From: Hysterangium stoloniferum
Taxonomy: Eukaryota > Basidiomycota > Agaricomycetes > Hysterangiales > Hysterangiaceae
DNA: 64,000 nucleotides
NCBI GenBank assembly: GCA_015178975.1
Contig: WHVD01000002.1
Coordinates: 1,302,001 to 1,366,000 of the forward strand
Direction: 5' to 3'
Below, one piece after another: positions 1 through 11,219 of this stretch (positions within the stretch are counted from its first letter, which is position 1; each line of letters starts with the position of its first letter). A program made the position numbers and the translations under genes. Below the pieces are notes generated by a model. It worked only from the letters and a program-made list of their open reading frames with translations, had not been told where the DNA came from and did no database searches.

Positions 1-1
1 C

Positions 2-586
2 GATTACATCGTTCAGTTCAACAACCTCACTGCGCGTTGCAACTGGGGCGATTCGGCCCTCCGTTACCAGTTTTACTCCGGCCTTCCGTCTCGCCTCAAA
101 GATGAAGTCTCCAAAGGAGAGACTGGCAAGCCGAAGACCCTCTCTCTCATGCGTCTGAAACCCCAAAATGCAGACGCCCGATACTGGGAACGACGTTCAG
201 AAATTAGTCGCGAAAACCCCTCAGACAAAAAATCATCGGACAATAAGAATGCCAACAAGTCTGGTAATCAAAACACCAACAACAATGGCAACTCGACCTC
301 CGATAAGAAGTCCGAAAACAAAGGGGCTAACGACAAAAAAGGCAAGGGAAAACAGTCGAATAAGTCTCAAGACAAAGACAAACCCGACTTAACTGGCAAA
401 CTCGGCTCTGATGGCAAGCTCCTACCACAGGAAAAGCAATGCCGAATGGACAACAACCTTTGTTTGTTGTGCGCAGATCCCGGACACCGAGTCGCTGCTT
501 GCCCAAAAGCCACAAAAGCTCGATCGGCTAATACGGCCACGACCTCACAACCGGCCAAGCCGGCTGTCGAGTTGAAAAAAGATTAA
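2..586 (+). CDS. Gypsy gag, 3' part (5' end outside window)
   Basis: Reads open from the left edge in frame 2 to a TAA at 584-586. The first residues (DYIVQFNNLTARCNWGDSAL) match the C-terminal half of the fungal Ty3/Gypsy capsid domain. A long Ser/Asn/Lys-rich linker follows, then a CCHC zinc knuckle with spacing CX2CX4HX4C at about 466-510, which binds element RNA in the particle. The stop is preceded by a run of six A at 575-580; pol lies in the -1 frame just downstream. The start codon and the 5' LTR are outside the window. No internal stop is visible, so this part of gag is intact. Confidence 0.9.
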   Translation, partial: DYIVQFNNLTARCNWGDSALRYQFYSGLPSRLKDEVSKGETGKPKTLSLMRLKPQNADARYWERRSEISRENPSDKKSSDNKNANKSGNQNTNNNGNSTSDKKSENKGANDKKGKGKQSNKSQDKDKPDLTGKLGSDGKLLPQEKQCRMDNNLCLLCADPGHRVAACPKATKARSANTATTSQPAKPAVELKKD

Positions 587-603
587 GCAACTCTCTGGAT
601 TCC

Positions 604-3600
604 GTGCGTTTGGAGAGTTGCGTTGAATCTCCTCGCACACCAGAAAATTGTCACCTTAACACATCCACCTTGTATGATCCTAATTCCTTGTTCATAAATC
701 TTACTTCGAAACCTCTCGGGACCCTCACATTTCGAGCTCTCATAGATTCAGGTTCAACCCATTGTTTTATAGATACAAGTTTTTCCAGAAAAAATCAGTT
801 AAAAACCTACGCAATAGATCTGATTCCGCTCTGACTCTTTGATGGTACCTCAAACTCCGTAATCTCGCAAGCCTGCGAACTCTGACTTCAGTTCCCGTGT
901 GGAACTTTTCAGACAGTTATGTTTTTTGTAACACAGTTGGACCCGAGCTGCTCTGTGGTTCTAGGACATAACTGGCTCACCCGCTACAATCCGTTGATTG
1001 ATTGGGTATTGGGCAGTATCCATTTCCGAACCCCGTCGGTGCCCGTTACGACTGGTCCGTTTCCGCCTGTCTCAGCAAATATGGCCTCTACAGCACCTCC
1101 GGCCCCCGTGGCAAATCCGAGCTCTCCGCCGCCCATCTCTCTAATAAATGCCACAGCTTTTATGAGAGCCATCAAGTTGGACGGCTCCCGAGCATTTACA
1201 GTCAATCTTAAAGTTGACGAAGTCACCGGTCGCTTTGCATCCCCGGTGACCGAACCAATTGCAGATTTGGAAGGTGTTCCCAAAAAATACCATGAATTTG
1301 CAGATGTCTTCAGTAAACAAAAAGCTGATCGACTCGCCCCTCACAGGCCTTACAATTTGAAAATTGATATTGAAGATGGTTCACATCCGCCCCTAGGCCC
1401 GGTTTATCCTCTCTCGCAGTCCGAATTATCGGCTATCCGAGATTTCTTGGACGAACATTTGGCTATAGGTTTTATCCGACCCTCAAAGTCTCCTTATGGA
1501 GCCCCCATCCTATTCGTTCGGAAAAAAGACGGTTCCCTTCGACTTTGCGTTGATTTTCGAGGACTAAATGCGATCACTCGAAAAGACAAGTACCCATTAC
1601 CATTAATCTCCGATTTACTTGATGCCCCTCGGAAGGCCCGAATCTATACAAAGATAGATCTCAAGCATGCCTATCATTTGGTTCGGATCGCCGAAGGCGA
1701 CGAATGGAAAATGGCTTTTTGCACTCGCTATGGCTCCTTTGAATGGTTAGTAATGCCTTTTGGCCTCACCAACGCTCTGTCGGTCTTTCAACGTTTTATC
1801 AACGACGTCTTTTCCGACCTCCTCAACGTCTTTGTCATTGTGTACTTAGATGACATCCTCATATTCTCTGAAGATCCTACACTTCATGATGGACACGTTC
1901 GTGAAGTTCTCCGAAGACTCCGAAAACATGGTCTTTTTGCGAATGGTAAAAAATGTTCTTTTGATGTCGACACAGTTGAATATTTAGGGTTTATGACGGG
2001 ACCTGACGGTCTCCGCATGGACAACTCTAAAATTCAAGTCATTCAAGATTGGCCGGAACCTCGGAAGGTTAAGGATATTCAATCCTTTCTAGGCTTCGCC
2101 AATTTTTATCGTCGTTTCATTCACAACTACTCAAAAATTACCGTCCCGCTCACCCGTCTTACTTGTAAAGACGCCCCGTGGAATTTCTCCGAAGAATGCC
2201 AATCGGCATTCCAGGAATTGAAAAGTGCGTTTACATCCGCCCCTATTTTGTCGCACTGGAAGCCCGACGTTCAACTCATCGTGGAAACTGATGCTTCGGA
2301 CTATGCGCTTGCCGCGATATTGTCCATTCTGGACACCAATGGTGAAGTACACCCAGTAGCTTTTCTGTCTCACACATTTTTGGCGCCCGAACTCAACTAT
2401 GACGTTCACGATAAGGAACTACTCGCAATATTTGAAGCTTTCAAGACATGGCGACATTATTTGGAAGGCTCGGCCCACCCGGTAGATGTTATTACAGACC
2501 ACAAAAATTTAGTTTACTTTTCAACCACAAAACTTCTCACCCGTCGACAAGCTCGATGGTCCGAATACCTCTCTGCTTTCAACATGGTAATTCATTTCCG
2601 CCCCAGCCGCCTTGGTGGAAAACCCAACGCTATGACTAGACGATGGGACGTCTATCCTAAAGAGGGGAGTAGCGACTACGCCACAGTTAACCCGCATAAT
2701 TTCAAGCCTATGTTTTCATCGGAACAACTGTCCGCGTCTATCCGAGCCACTTACCTCATTCATTGGGTCTTGCGAAGTGTTATCCTTATGGATACCGAAA
2801 AGTTACATCAAGATATACTATCAGCAATTCCATTAGACCCAGTCACCAAAGCACACCTCGATAACCCGTCTGACCCCAATCAACCCCGATGGTCATTAGA
2901 CTCACAAGGTTTCATTAGACTTGACAATCACATTTATGTACCAGATTCCGACACCCTTCGGTTGCGAATCCTACAACATAAGCACGACCACCCAATCTCG
3001 GGACATTTCAGCCTCAATAAGACCCTCTCACTCATTAGAAGAGAATATACATGGCCCGGCATCTGAGATTTTGTTAAGCACTATTGTAAATCCTGTACTA
3101 CGTGTTTACGCTCTAAATCACAGCGACACAAACCATATGGCCTACTCAAACAATTACCGATACCGGAAAAACCTTGGAACTCAATTTATATGGATTTTAT
3201 CAAGCACCTACCGGCATCCAAAGGTCACACAGGAATCCTAGTTGTTGTGGATCGGCTCTCAAAGCAAAGTATTTTCATTCCAACATATGACACAATAACA
3301 TCTGTACAGTTAGCTGAATTATTCATCACCCACGTATTCTCCAAGCATGGTGTTCCGTCACATGTCACATCCGATCGCGGATCCAAGTTTGTTTCTCACT
3401 TCTTTAGGTCACTCGGAAAAGCACTAGACATGAAGCTACATTTCACTTCAGGCTATCACCCGGAAGGCGATGGACAAACCGAACGCATGAATCAAACCTT
3501 GGAACAATACATCCGTGTCTATTGCAACTATCAACAAGACAATTGGAAATCACTACTACCGCTAGCTGAATTCGCATATAACAATGCACCAAATGCCACT

Positions 3601-4272
3601 ACCGGCATTTCACCTTTCTTCGCAAATAAAGGCTACAACCCCAACATCGCAATCCACCCGGAACGCGATCTCGCATCCGCCCGTGCTCAAGACTTTGTTA
3701 CCAACCTTGACGAGTTACATCAAGAACTTCGTAAAACTATCGCAATGGCCCAAGAACGATACCAATGGTCTGCGGATAAAAACCGACTTCCGCCTCCTGA
3801 TTTCAAGATCGGAGATCGAGTATTCGTTAAAGCCGAGTTTTTCCGAACTACTAGACCTTCTAAGAAGCTCTCTGAAAAATATTTAGGTCCGTTTGAAGTT
3901 ATAGCACAAGCCGGCACACTTTCATGGACGCTTCGGCTCCCCGACAACATGCGTGCAGTGCACCCAGTATTTCATGTATCTATGTTAGAACCTTGTGTTC
4001 CTAACAGTATACCCGATCGCATACAACCACCACCTCCACCCGTGATTATTGATGGGGAACCCGAATTCGAGATATCAGAGATCCTAGACTCAAAAATCGA
4101 CAATCGCCGACGCTCATGCAAATTACTTTATTTGGTCAAATGGGCTGGCTTTAAAGGTACAGATGAAGAAACTTCATGGATCCTAGCTACAGAGCTCGGT
4201 AATGCCTCAGAAATCGTTTTAGGGTTTCACCAAGCTTATCCGAACAAACCCGGTCCTCTCAATTCTTTATAA
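604..4272 (+). pseudogene. Gypsy chromovirus pol with chromodomain, three in-frame TGA
   Basis: One frame runs from the gag end to a TAA at 4270-4272 and holds, in order: aspartic protease (ALIDSGSTHCFID, about 742-780), reverse transcriptase with the YLDD catalytic box near 1840-1860, RNase H (VETDASDYA, about 2281-2310), the integrase HHCC zinc finger near 2980-3120, the integrase DDE core from about 3190, and a C-terminal chromodomain at about 4100-4240. The chromodomain places it among chromoviruses, which target marked chromatin. The frame is broken only by TGA codons at 832-834, 883-885 and 3064-3066. At least the third sits where related elements have Arg, so CGA to TGA is likely. Apart from these stops it is well preserved and therefore young. 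Family and order of domains are certain; loss of activity is inferred from the stops. Confidence 0.93.
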
Positions 4273-4368
4273 GTCTATCACGCGGTACCCAACCTTTTTC
4301 CGACTATGCCTTATGTTTTCATGCTATGATTTGTTTGTTTTAAAGAAAAACCGATATATTTTCATTAT

Positions 4369-5347
4369 CTAAGTTTCTCCCTCTACAACTTCTCCCTCCT
4401 CCCCGGCCTCCGAACCTTCCTCCGCACCGACAGCCACCGATACCACACCACCGACCTTCTCCGAAACCCCAATTTCATGCCCATCGCAACTCGAGACTTC
4501 CAAATACTGCTCAAGTTGACCACCGAGAGACTCGATAACACTGGTCTGTTTCTCCAGCCCGACGCCTAAGAGTCGCAATTGCTCAGTTATGAGTCCTTGT
4601 TGTCGCAACATCTCATATCAGAACCGACTCGTCTCCGAGAAGTAGGTCCGCATAAGGCAGTTTTGCGCTTCTAGAGCATCGGCCTGTCGCTCCTGGAATG
4701 AACCATCGGCCCCCGGGAAAACACACCCAAGCTTCTGATCGGTGCACTCTTGACAAGTGCGGCCCCAACCATTGGTCCGGGGATGACAGGTTCGACCCCG
4801 TTTCGTGCACTGATTGCACTTGGGGTCATTTTCGGGCCCCACCTTGGGGGCCTGCTTTTGTTTCTATAGGAAAAATTATTTAGGGAAGTTTTATTTAAGG
4901 AAATCAAACCCACCTTGGGGCTCGATGGCCCCAGTGCATCCTCCTCGTCCTCCTCTCCTTCTTCGTCATCGGACTCCGAAGGCGTTGCAGCCTTGTGCTA
5001 ACAAATATTGTCAGTAAGGTTCGCAAAAGAAACCAGAGCCGACTTACCTTTCCCTCCCGCTTCTTTTTCACTGCCTCCTCCCACGCCCGATCGGCCTCCT
5101 GCTGCTTGTTCTTTGCAAGCACTGCCTCCCAGTGCTTGCGCGCGGCCTCTTCTGCCACCTGTTTCTTCTCCTCGGCCTCGATGGCCACCAACTCCTCCTT
5201 CTCCTTCCGCTCCTCCTCTTCACGTGCCTTTTTCTTCTGCTCGAGTATACACTGATGCTCCTTCGCGTTGGCCGTACCACTCGGCACCGACATGGGCGCA
5301 ACTGTTAACTTAACCGGGAAGGGTTTTGACCCCGAGCCTATGGTCAT
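4369..5347 (-). pseudogene. Antisense three-exon gene of the chromovirus, Zn2Cys6-like
   Basis: Between pol and the 3' LTR the minus strand carries a spliced reading frame. Exon 1 is 5347-5048 (100 codons; ATG at 5347, Lys/Glu/Ala-rich likely coiled coil). Intron 5047-4998 starts GTAAGT and ends TTAG. Exon 2 is 4997-4914 (28 codons, acidic). Intron 4913-4864 starts GTGGGT and ends CTATAG. Exon 3 starts at 4863. All junctions are phase 0 and both introns are 50 nt. Exon 3 encodes six cysteines spaced CX2CX6CX10CX2CX6C at residues 144-175, the spacing of fungal Zn(II)2Cys6 binuclear clusters, so DNA binding is possible. A TGA at 4620-4618 ends the frame after 209 residues, but the same frame continues another 82 codons to 4369, so the TGA may be a mutation. 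No known product name. A role in regulating the element or host genes is inference. Confidence 0.7.
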
Positions 5348-5506
5348 GGTGGTTAAAGGAAGGGAAGTAAAATTTCAAGCGCCAGGAACCCTCAAACTTT
5401 TATATGCAAAATTTTGCCGAGTCACATGATGTTTTGACACACCCAGCCGTACCCGACAAGATTTACATACGGGATCTAGATTTTCGGCCTCCTTGGGATT
5501 TCGGCC

Positions 5507-5517
5507 AAAAGGGGAGA
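5507..5517 (+). other. Polypurine tract of the Gypsy element
   Basis: AAAAGGGGAGA lies three bases before the LTR start TGTTA. This is the usual plus-strand primer position in LTR retrotransposons. Confidence 0.85.
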
Positions 5518-5520
5518 TAC

Positions 5521-6243
5521 TGTTACGACCGTGTCGCAACCCTATCGGTCCCGAGGTTATCGCCACTTGTCAACATTTCAAGTCACCATCTCGGAAACCA
5601 TCGGCCCCGAAGCTGACAAATGTTTTCGCGAAGATCAAACTCCGTTTACGCCCACATCAAAATAACTTGTATTGTCTGGTCAAACTTTGATACGTCCCCT
5701 TTATTATGTTGATCCGTTCAATCTTATGTTTCGCATATGTCTATCTATAATTGTAGTCCTTGAACTATTTCCTTTTATCGTAATCCCGCTCTTGGTTATC
5801 ATCGGCCTCCGAACTAATCATAAACTTCCCGTTCCTAGTCAAGCTTATTGTTAATACTGTGTTCCGCCCTTCTCCCCATTAGTATTTTCCAGACGCCTGT
5901 TACTTGTATATGAACCCGCTGTAGTTGTAGTCAAAAAGCAATCAGAATATCGACTCAGAATACCCTCATATGCCTGTATCAGTCTCATACTAAGAATCCC
6001 CCCATCCGCCTTCGCGTGCGCTCGCCCACTCCTGGCCCCGACCCCTTGGCCTGACACTCGACTTGTCCTTCGATTCCGATCGGTATCACGCCGAAAGGTA
6101 CTCATTAGGATTAGTCTTCGCCCGCCCGAAATTTAAGGACACCCTACGGATATTTGCAAGGGCGCAGCACATAAGCTGAAGCCAAGTCCTTCCGATCGGT
6201 CCCTGTTGGCCACCGACATTTAGTCAGTTTTCAGTTCTTAACA
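5521..6243 (+). repeat. 3' LTR of the Gypsy chromovirus
   Basis: Begins TGTTACGACC right after the polypurine tract and ends TTCTTAACA, so the ends are the inverted repeat TGTTA/TAACA. Length 723 bp. Solo copies of the same LTR occur at 49256-49999 and 58331-59070. It carries the conserved hairpin motif at 6161-6190 on the minus sense (GGC, CAGC, loop ACATAA, GCTG, AA, GCC). CpG sites are largely intact, unlike the 49 kb copy. The target duplication cannot be checked because the 5' LTR is outside the window. Confidence 0.92.
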
Positions 6244-6583
6244 CCCTCCCACTTTTGAGTCTATCATCAATCTCCTGTCCAGAACACATGAACTTAAATC
6301 CAGTGAATGCTAATAATGATGTCAGTATATAAGGACAGAGAGGGTATGAGATATGTGCCAATCCCAAAGTCATAGATCTACTTGTTTCACTTACCTATAT
6401 CAGTGCAAATAAAAGGCAATTGTCAGATGGTCTGGTAGCTCACATTTCCATTGCACTGAAATGCACAGGATATGATGCAGATTAAATAAAAATAGTATTA
6501 TGTGTTATTTATTAATTCATCAACCCAAAACTCTACATGGTTTACAGACAGTGGCATGTGCAAGTCATCATGGGGTCCCCAGT
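6244..6583 (+). repeat. Left arm of a long inverted repeat
   Basis: From the base after the LTR, about 340 bp reads as the reverse complement of 8244-8581 with scattered differences, starting CCCTCCCACTTTTGAG. The LTR abuts the end of the homology, so either the retrotransposon inserted inside the arm or it marks the arm end. Confidence 0.8.
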
Positions 6584-7320
6584 AACATACATTGTGCCCA
6601 GTTTCATTACAACTCTATTGTTTTTGAAGTTTTGCCTGGGAGGATATCTGAAAACTATTAAGTATACCAAATTCTAATATACTCTAAAGGTCATTTAAAC
6701 ATCTGAGATGTGATTCAAACATAATTTGGTTTTTAAAACTTTTTAAAAGTTTTAAACTCTCTCATACATTACAAACTAATGAATCTTTCCGGACATGAGT
6801 AGACAATAAAAAAAATTAGTAGTTTGAAACACTAATACTTTAAAAAAAATAGATACCTTTAGATAGTCCATTCCATGCATATGTATATCATTGGCACCTC
6901 TAAATACATATGTATTACTTCAGAATGGAGCTGTCAATCTAAACAGATTTCTACTTGATTCAACATACCTAGAATATATAGGTGGTTTCACTTAATAAAG
7001 AAGGCCATAGGATGAAAAATTTCCAATGACATCTCACATATTTTACTAGGAAATAACTACAGTTTAGTTTTTTAAAAACAAATTAACAACAAAAGTATTA
7101 GCAAGTATTTACATAACTTGGAAAACCATATACAATAGGTTCTATTAATTGACTTTGAATTATTTAGGATGTAATATGAAGAATTGTTTCTTATGATTGG
7201 TGGTTAACAATATAATACTCTCAGAATAGATACTGCTATTTAAAGATGGAGTTTTGTAGCAATTTTGCTTTTATTAGTAAACATTTGATATTATAATGAT
7301 TACGGACAACCTCCCTGAAC
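6584..7320. other. AT-rich stretch, no gene seen
   Basis: Spacer inside the inverted repeat. Low GC, no CpG to speak of, no reading frame or motif I can support. Confidence 0.6.
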
Positions 7321-8330
7321 ATCTCTCTCCTCCCAGTCTTAATGATGTGGTCCCATTGACCTGAGCTCAATTCACCTGGGGAAACCAAGAATGGTTGCTC
7401 CTCCACTCCCCCCCCCCCCCCCCCCAGCAGCCGGATGTGTTGGTGGGCCCTCCTAGCATCATAACAATGATTGGTGGGTCATGATATCTGGTTGCTCCTT
7501 GACACTGAAATGCACAGGATGTGATTAGCACATGTTCTCTTGTTGGCAACTGACCTTGAACAGGATAATACATGCCCACACACACCTCAAATATGCAGAA
7601 TGCCCAGAATCGGTGACAGATGTCCACCATTGTTACGGAATAAAGAAGGACAATGGCCACAACAGTACAGACCAGGGATGAGAGTTTTGCATGTAGCGTG
7701 ATGGATGAATCAATGTCTTGTCCTGGTGGTGGGTATGACACAATCGTGGTATAAATGAGAACCAAGCATCATGGTGACCATAAGGTTTGCAAATATATAT
7801 CCTAGGGGGAGAGGGGGTGACATTGGAGAGACTTCCTGTAGTGATGGCACCCATAGAAAGACAAACAGGTACATGGACCCTTCAAAACAAGTTTGGGTAA
7901 ACACAATGACCAAGAGAGACAGATCTGTGGGTGTTATAGCAATGGCTACAGATCACATGATAATGGCATTGTATTTTACTCACAAGCTTGAACTCAGCTG
8001 GGACCTCTACATGTTTGCAGACAGTACACATGTCCTGGTCGTCATTGAGGGCCCAATAACTTGAAGGTGGTAGCTCCTCAACATCTTCTCGGAGGTTGGA
8101 TGTGGTGTTAGTGCACCTCTCCGGCATCTTGATGGCAGTAGGTGGGTCATGGTAAGTCATTTCTCCTTGGCACTGCAATGCACAGGATGTGATATAAATT
8201 ATGTGACAATAGCATAATACTTTACTCACCATCTCGTCAACCTGGACCCCATGATGACCTGCACATGCCACTGCCTGTAAACCATGTAGAGTTTTGGGTT
8301 GATGAGTTGGTAAATAATGCATAATGCTAT
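7321..8330 (-). repeat. Duplicated exon-like modules
   Basis: Two stretches (about 7430-7570 and 8090-8220) share sequence on the minus strand. Both encode an ITSCAFQCQG-like peptide followed by YHDPP and PTNTS/CTNTT. The inverted-repeat arms carry further relatives of the same peptide (near 6460-6490 minus and 8340-8375 plus). The open frames are short (up to 146 codons), Cys/His-rich (CTVCKH near 7990-8030), and do not match a family I recognise. They look like pieces of a multi-exon gene captured and duplicated inside a repeat. A run of about 18 C lies at 7408-7425. Confidence 0.4.
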
Positions 8331-8581
8331 TTTTTTTATGTAATCTGCATCATATCCTGTGCATTTCATTGCAATGGAAATGCAAGCTACCAGACCATCT
8401 GACAATTGCCTTTTATTTGCACTGATATAGGTAAGTGAAACAAGTAGATCTACGACTTTGGGATTGGTGCATATCTCATACCCTCTCTGTCCTTATATAC
8501 TGACATCATTATTAGCATTCACTGGATTTAAGTTCATGCATTCTGGACAGGAGATTGATGATAGACTCAAAAGTGGGAGGG
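8244..8581 (-). repeat. Right arm of the long inverted repeat
   Basis: Reverse complement of 6244-6583, ending AAAAGTGGGAGGG. The two arms enclose about 1.66 kb. No short target duplication can be read because the left outer flank is replaced by the LTR. Confidence 0.8.
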
Positions 8582-9014
8582 GGAAGATAGTGAGGATAAT
8601 GATGATAGTAGTAAAAAAATGATGGGTGAAGGGGTGGGAAAATATACTTTGAATAAAGTCCAGACTTTGAATGATCAGTAGTTGTTAAAAAATAATCACT
8701 CTCAAAAAATAAAAGAAATCCCCTAGGTCTACCCATTGACAAATGTGTATTATAAATGTCTAATAGTACTAGAAATATGTTTACATGAGGGTAGGAAAAA
8801 ACAATGGAATTTTTCATGGACATTTAGGAAGTGTGGCTGCCATCACCATCAGTGACAATGATGACGTGCAATGCTGCGACGATGCGCAATGATGAGTGCT
8901 GGGGTTTGGGAGATGTCTCTCACTGTCAGACATACCCAGTTAGGCGGGTCGGCCAGGGTGTCAGTCCATGCTACTTAGGTAAGGTATGGTCCATTAGGTG
9001 TGCCAAAGTATATA
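8582..9014. other. Spacer, no gene seen
   Basis: AT-rich flank between the inverted repeat and the Tc1 element. No supported feature; the last two bases TA (9013-9014) are the Tc1 target duplication. Confidence 0.6.
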
Positions 9015-10621
9015 CAGTGACTCTCAAAACCTTTTCAATGTTTGACATTTGCATATTGGCAGGCCACTACCAGGGGAGGAAAAATAGCAAAGTATCTCAA
9101 AGAAATATAGTATATAGCTAAACATATGTAGAATCAGTCTCTAAAATATTATTATGTAATATCCATTTTTGGGTATGCTAAAAATAGCTTATTCAGGCCT
9201 GCTCATTGAAAGGTTTTGATGCTGATGATTATGATGCAATATATGCTATATTTTAATACTTGGTATACCCTCCCTTGGCCTTTATGACTGCCTCAATCCT
9301 TCTTAACATGCTTTCAATTAACGTCTGACACTCAGAAGCTGGTATATATTCCCACTCCTTCTCTATCCTCTCCCACAACTCCAGAATCCCACTTGGTGCA
9401 GTGGCATACTGTCCGAGCTTTCTCTTCAAGTAATCCCATAGATGCTCAATTGGATTGAGGTCTGGAGATTGGGCAGGCCATGGTAGGACAGTCATCCCAT
9501 TATTTTCAAACCATTCCTTTGCCTTTTTGCAGGTATGTTTTGGATCATTATCCTACTGAAAGATGATTTTAGCAGGGTCCAACTGGTAATACCTGATGCT
9601 GTTTTGGAGGTCTTCATCCAAGATGCTCCTGTAAAGTTCCCCATCCATTCTACCCTCAATCCTGGTGGCATATCCCACACCCTCCCACATGAAGCACCCC
9701 CAAACCATGGCAGACCCTCCACCAAACTTCACTGTTCCTGAACTAGCCTCTCATTCAGGCCTTCCCCAGTCCTTTTCCATGCCCACTTCCTCCCATCTGA
9801 TCCAAGGCAATTTATTTTACTCTCATCAGACAATATAACCCTCCTCCAGTCATCTAAAGTCCAATACTGGTGGGCCAAAGCAAAGTCAAGCCTCTCCTTC
9901 ATGTGTCTCTTGGACAAAAGTGGCTTCTTCTTCTTCACAACTGCTTTCATCCCTGCACTCTTCAAGCTCCTCTGAACTGTATGAGCTGAGATAGAGTTGT
10001 TGGTGATGGTCTGAAATGTTTTGGATATGTCAGCTGCAGTTTCAGCCTTTCCAGAGGTGATCAAGTGGACTGCATGACAGATGTTGGTGGGAGAGAACTT
10101 CTTGGGACAACCTCCAGTTGAGTTTGGGAGGGTAAGAAGGTATTTAGAGTGAAGTCTGGAGATAGTACTAATGCTAATACCAGTCATTGAGGCAATATAT
10201 GGAGTGGAATGGCCATCTTCAAGCTGGGAGATAATGTATTGTTGCTGATCAGGTGTGATGGAGTGCATGATGGATTGCTAGTAATGAAAAGAGCTAGGAA
10301 TGTCAGAATTGACTATAAATCAACAAGTCAAATGACTATGTTGAATACAGTCAACAAAATCATGTGATTTGGCCAGTTAATATAGCATACAGTATATTGC
10401 ATCATAATCATCAGCATCAAAACCTTTTCAATGAGCAGGCCTGAATAAACTATTTTTAGCATACCCAAAAATGGATATTACATAATAATATTTTAGACAC
10501 TGATTCTACACATGTTAGCTATATACTAGATTTGTTTGAGATATTTTGCTATTTTATCTCCCCTGGTAGTAGCCTGCCAATATGCAAATGTCAAATATTG
10601 AAAATGTTTTGAGAATCACTG
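9015..10621 (-). mobile_element. Tc1/mariner element, inactive
   Basis: The element is 1607 bp, begins CAGTGACTCTCAAAAC, ends with the matching inverted sequence, and is flanked by TA on both sides (9013-9014 and 10622-10623), the target duplication of the IS630/Tc1/mariner superfamily. Terminal inverted repeats are long, about 240 bp (9015-9255 and about 10377-10621), with a few per cent mismatch. It encloses one transposase gene on the minus strand that has two lesions. Confidence 0.93.
9253..10268 (-). pseudogene. Tc1-type DDE transposase, frameshift and stop
   Basis: The start at 10268 opens with a helix-turn-helix region (HSTPYIASMTGISISTISRL), then the Tc1 N-terminal domain, then the first catalytic Asp in VILSDESK. 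Near 9732 the frame must shift by one base to continue into the conserved GTVKFGGGSAMVWG stretch. A second lesion is a TAG in place of Gln just before DNDPKHT (about 9553-9551), which holds the second Asp. The frame ends with SPDLNPIEHLW, holding the third catalytic residue Glu, and a stop in the TIR at 9253. Order and spacing fit DD34E Tc1 transposases, which cut and paste at TA. Two breaks make it inactive. Confidence 0.92.
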
Positions 10622-10625
10622 TAGT

Positions 10626-11219
10626 TGTTAAGGGTGCGTACATGGAGGGTTTCTGGAGAAACCCATGGGAAATTTGCAGTAGGACTTGGCTTTAGCTTAT
10701 TGGCTGCGCCCTCACAAGATCGTGTTGTCCAATTTCAAACAGGCAGACAGGAAACCCAGGGGCGGAGTTTGTGGGTCAAGGGGTCATAGGTCGGAGGTCA
10801 TGGGTTGAGAGGTCGGGGAGTCGAGATAAATAAGTCGGAGGTTAAGAGATAGATGCATCGGAGGCCATGGGCTCTGACTAGTGAGAGCAGTATAATTCAG
10901 AGAGGAGTTTAGAGCAGAAAATGTACTAGATTACTGGGAGAATCTAAGCTGATTTTCTGACTGGATTGTATGTACAACATCTGCCAGACTATATAGACTG
11001 TGGAATGAATAACATACCAAATCCAGTAATAATGAAATGAAACTAGCAAAACATAAAACAGGATAAGTAAACACCAAATTTGGTGTTAGGAATGGGACAG
11101 AATGGAGCAGAGTCTGAATTGTGACAAATCATAAACCATAACGGGAAATGGAGCGGGAGCAGAGTCCAAATCGTGACAGATCATTTGACTAAAACAGGAA
11201 TGGAGCACAAGTCATAACA
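10626..11219 (-). repeat. Solo LTR, family 2, internally deleted
   Basis: Starts TGTTAAGGGTGCG and ends CATAACA, aligning with 54607-55423 and, inverted, with 17209-18671. About 270 bp near the far end are missing compared with those copies. The hairpin motif is at 10683-10713. The Tc1 element inserted two bases from its edge. No clean 5-bp duplication is visible. Confidence 0.75.

Noticed and set aside
7408..7425. Poly-C run as a functional element
   Set aside because: A simple homopolymer, prone to sequencing error; no support for function.
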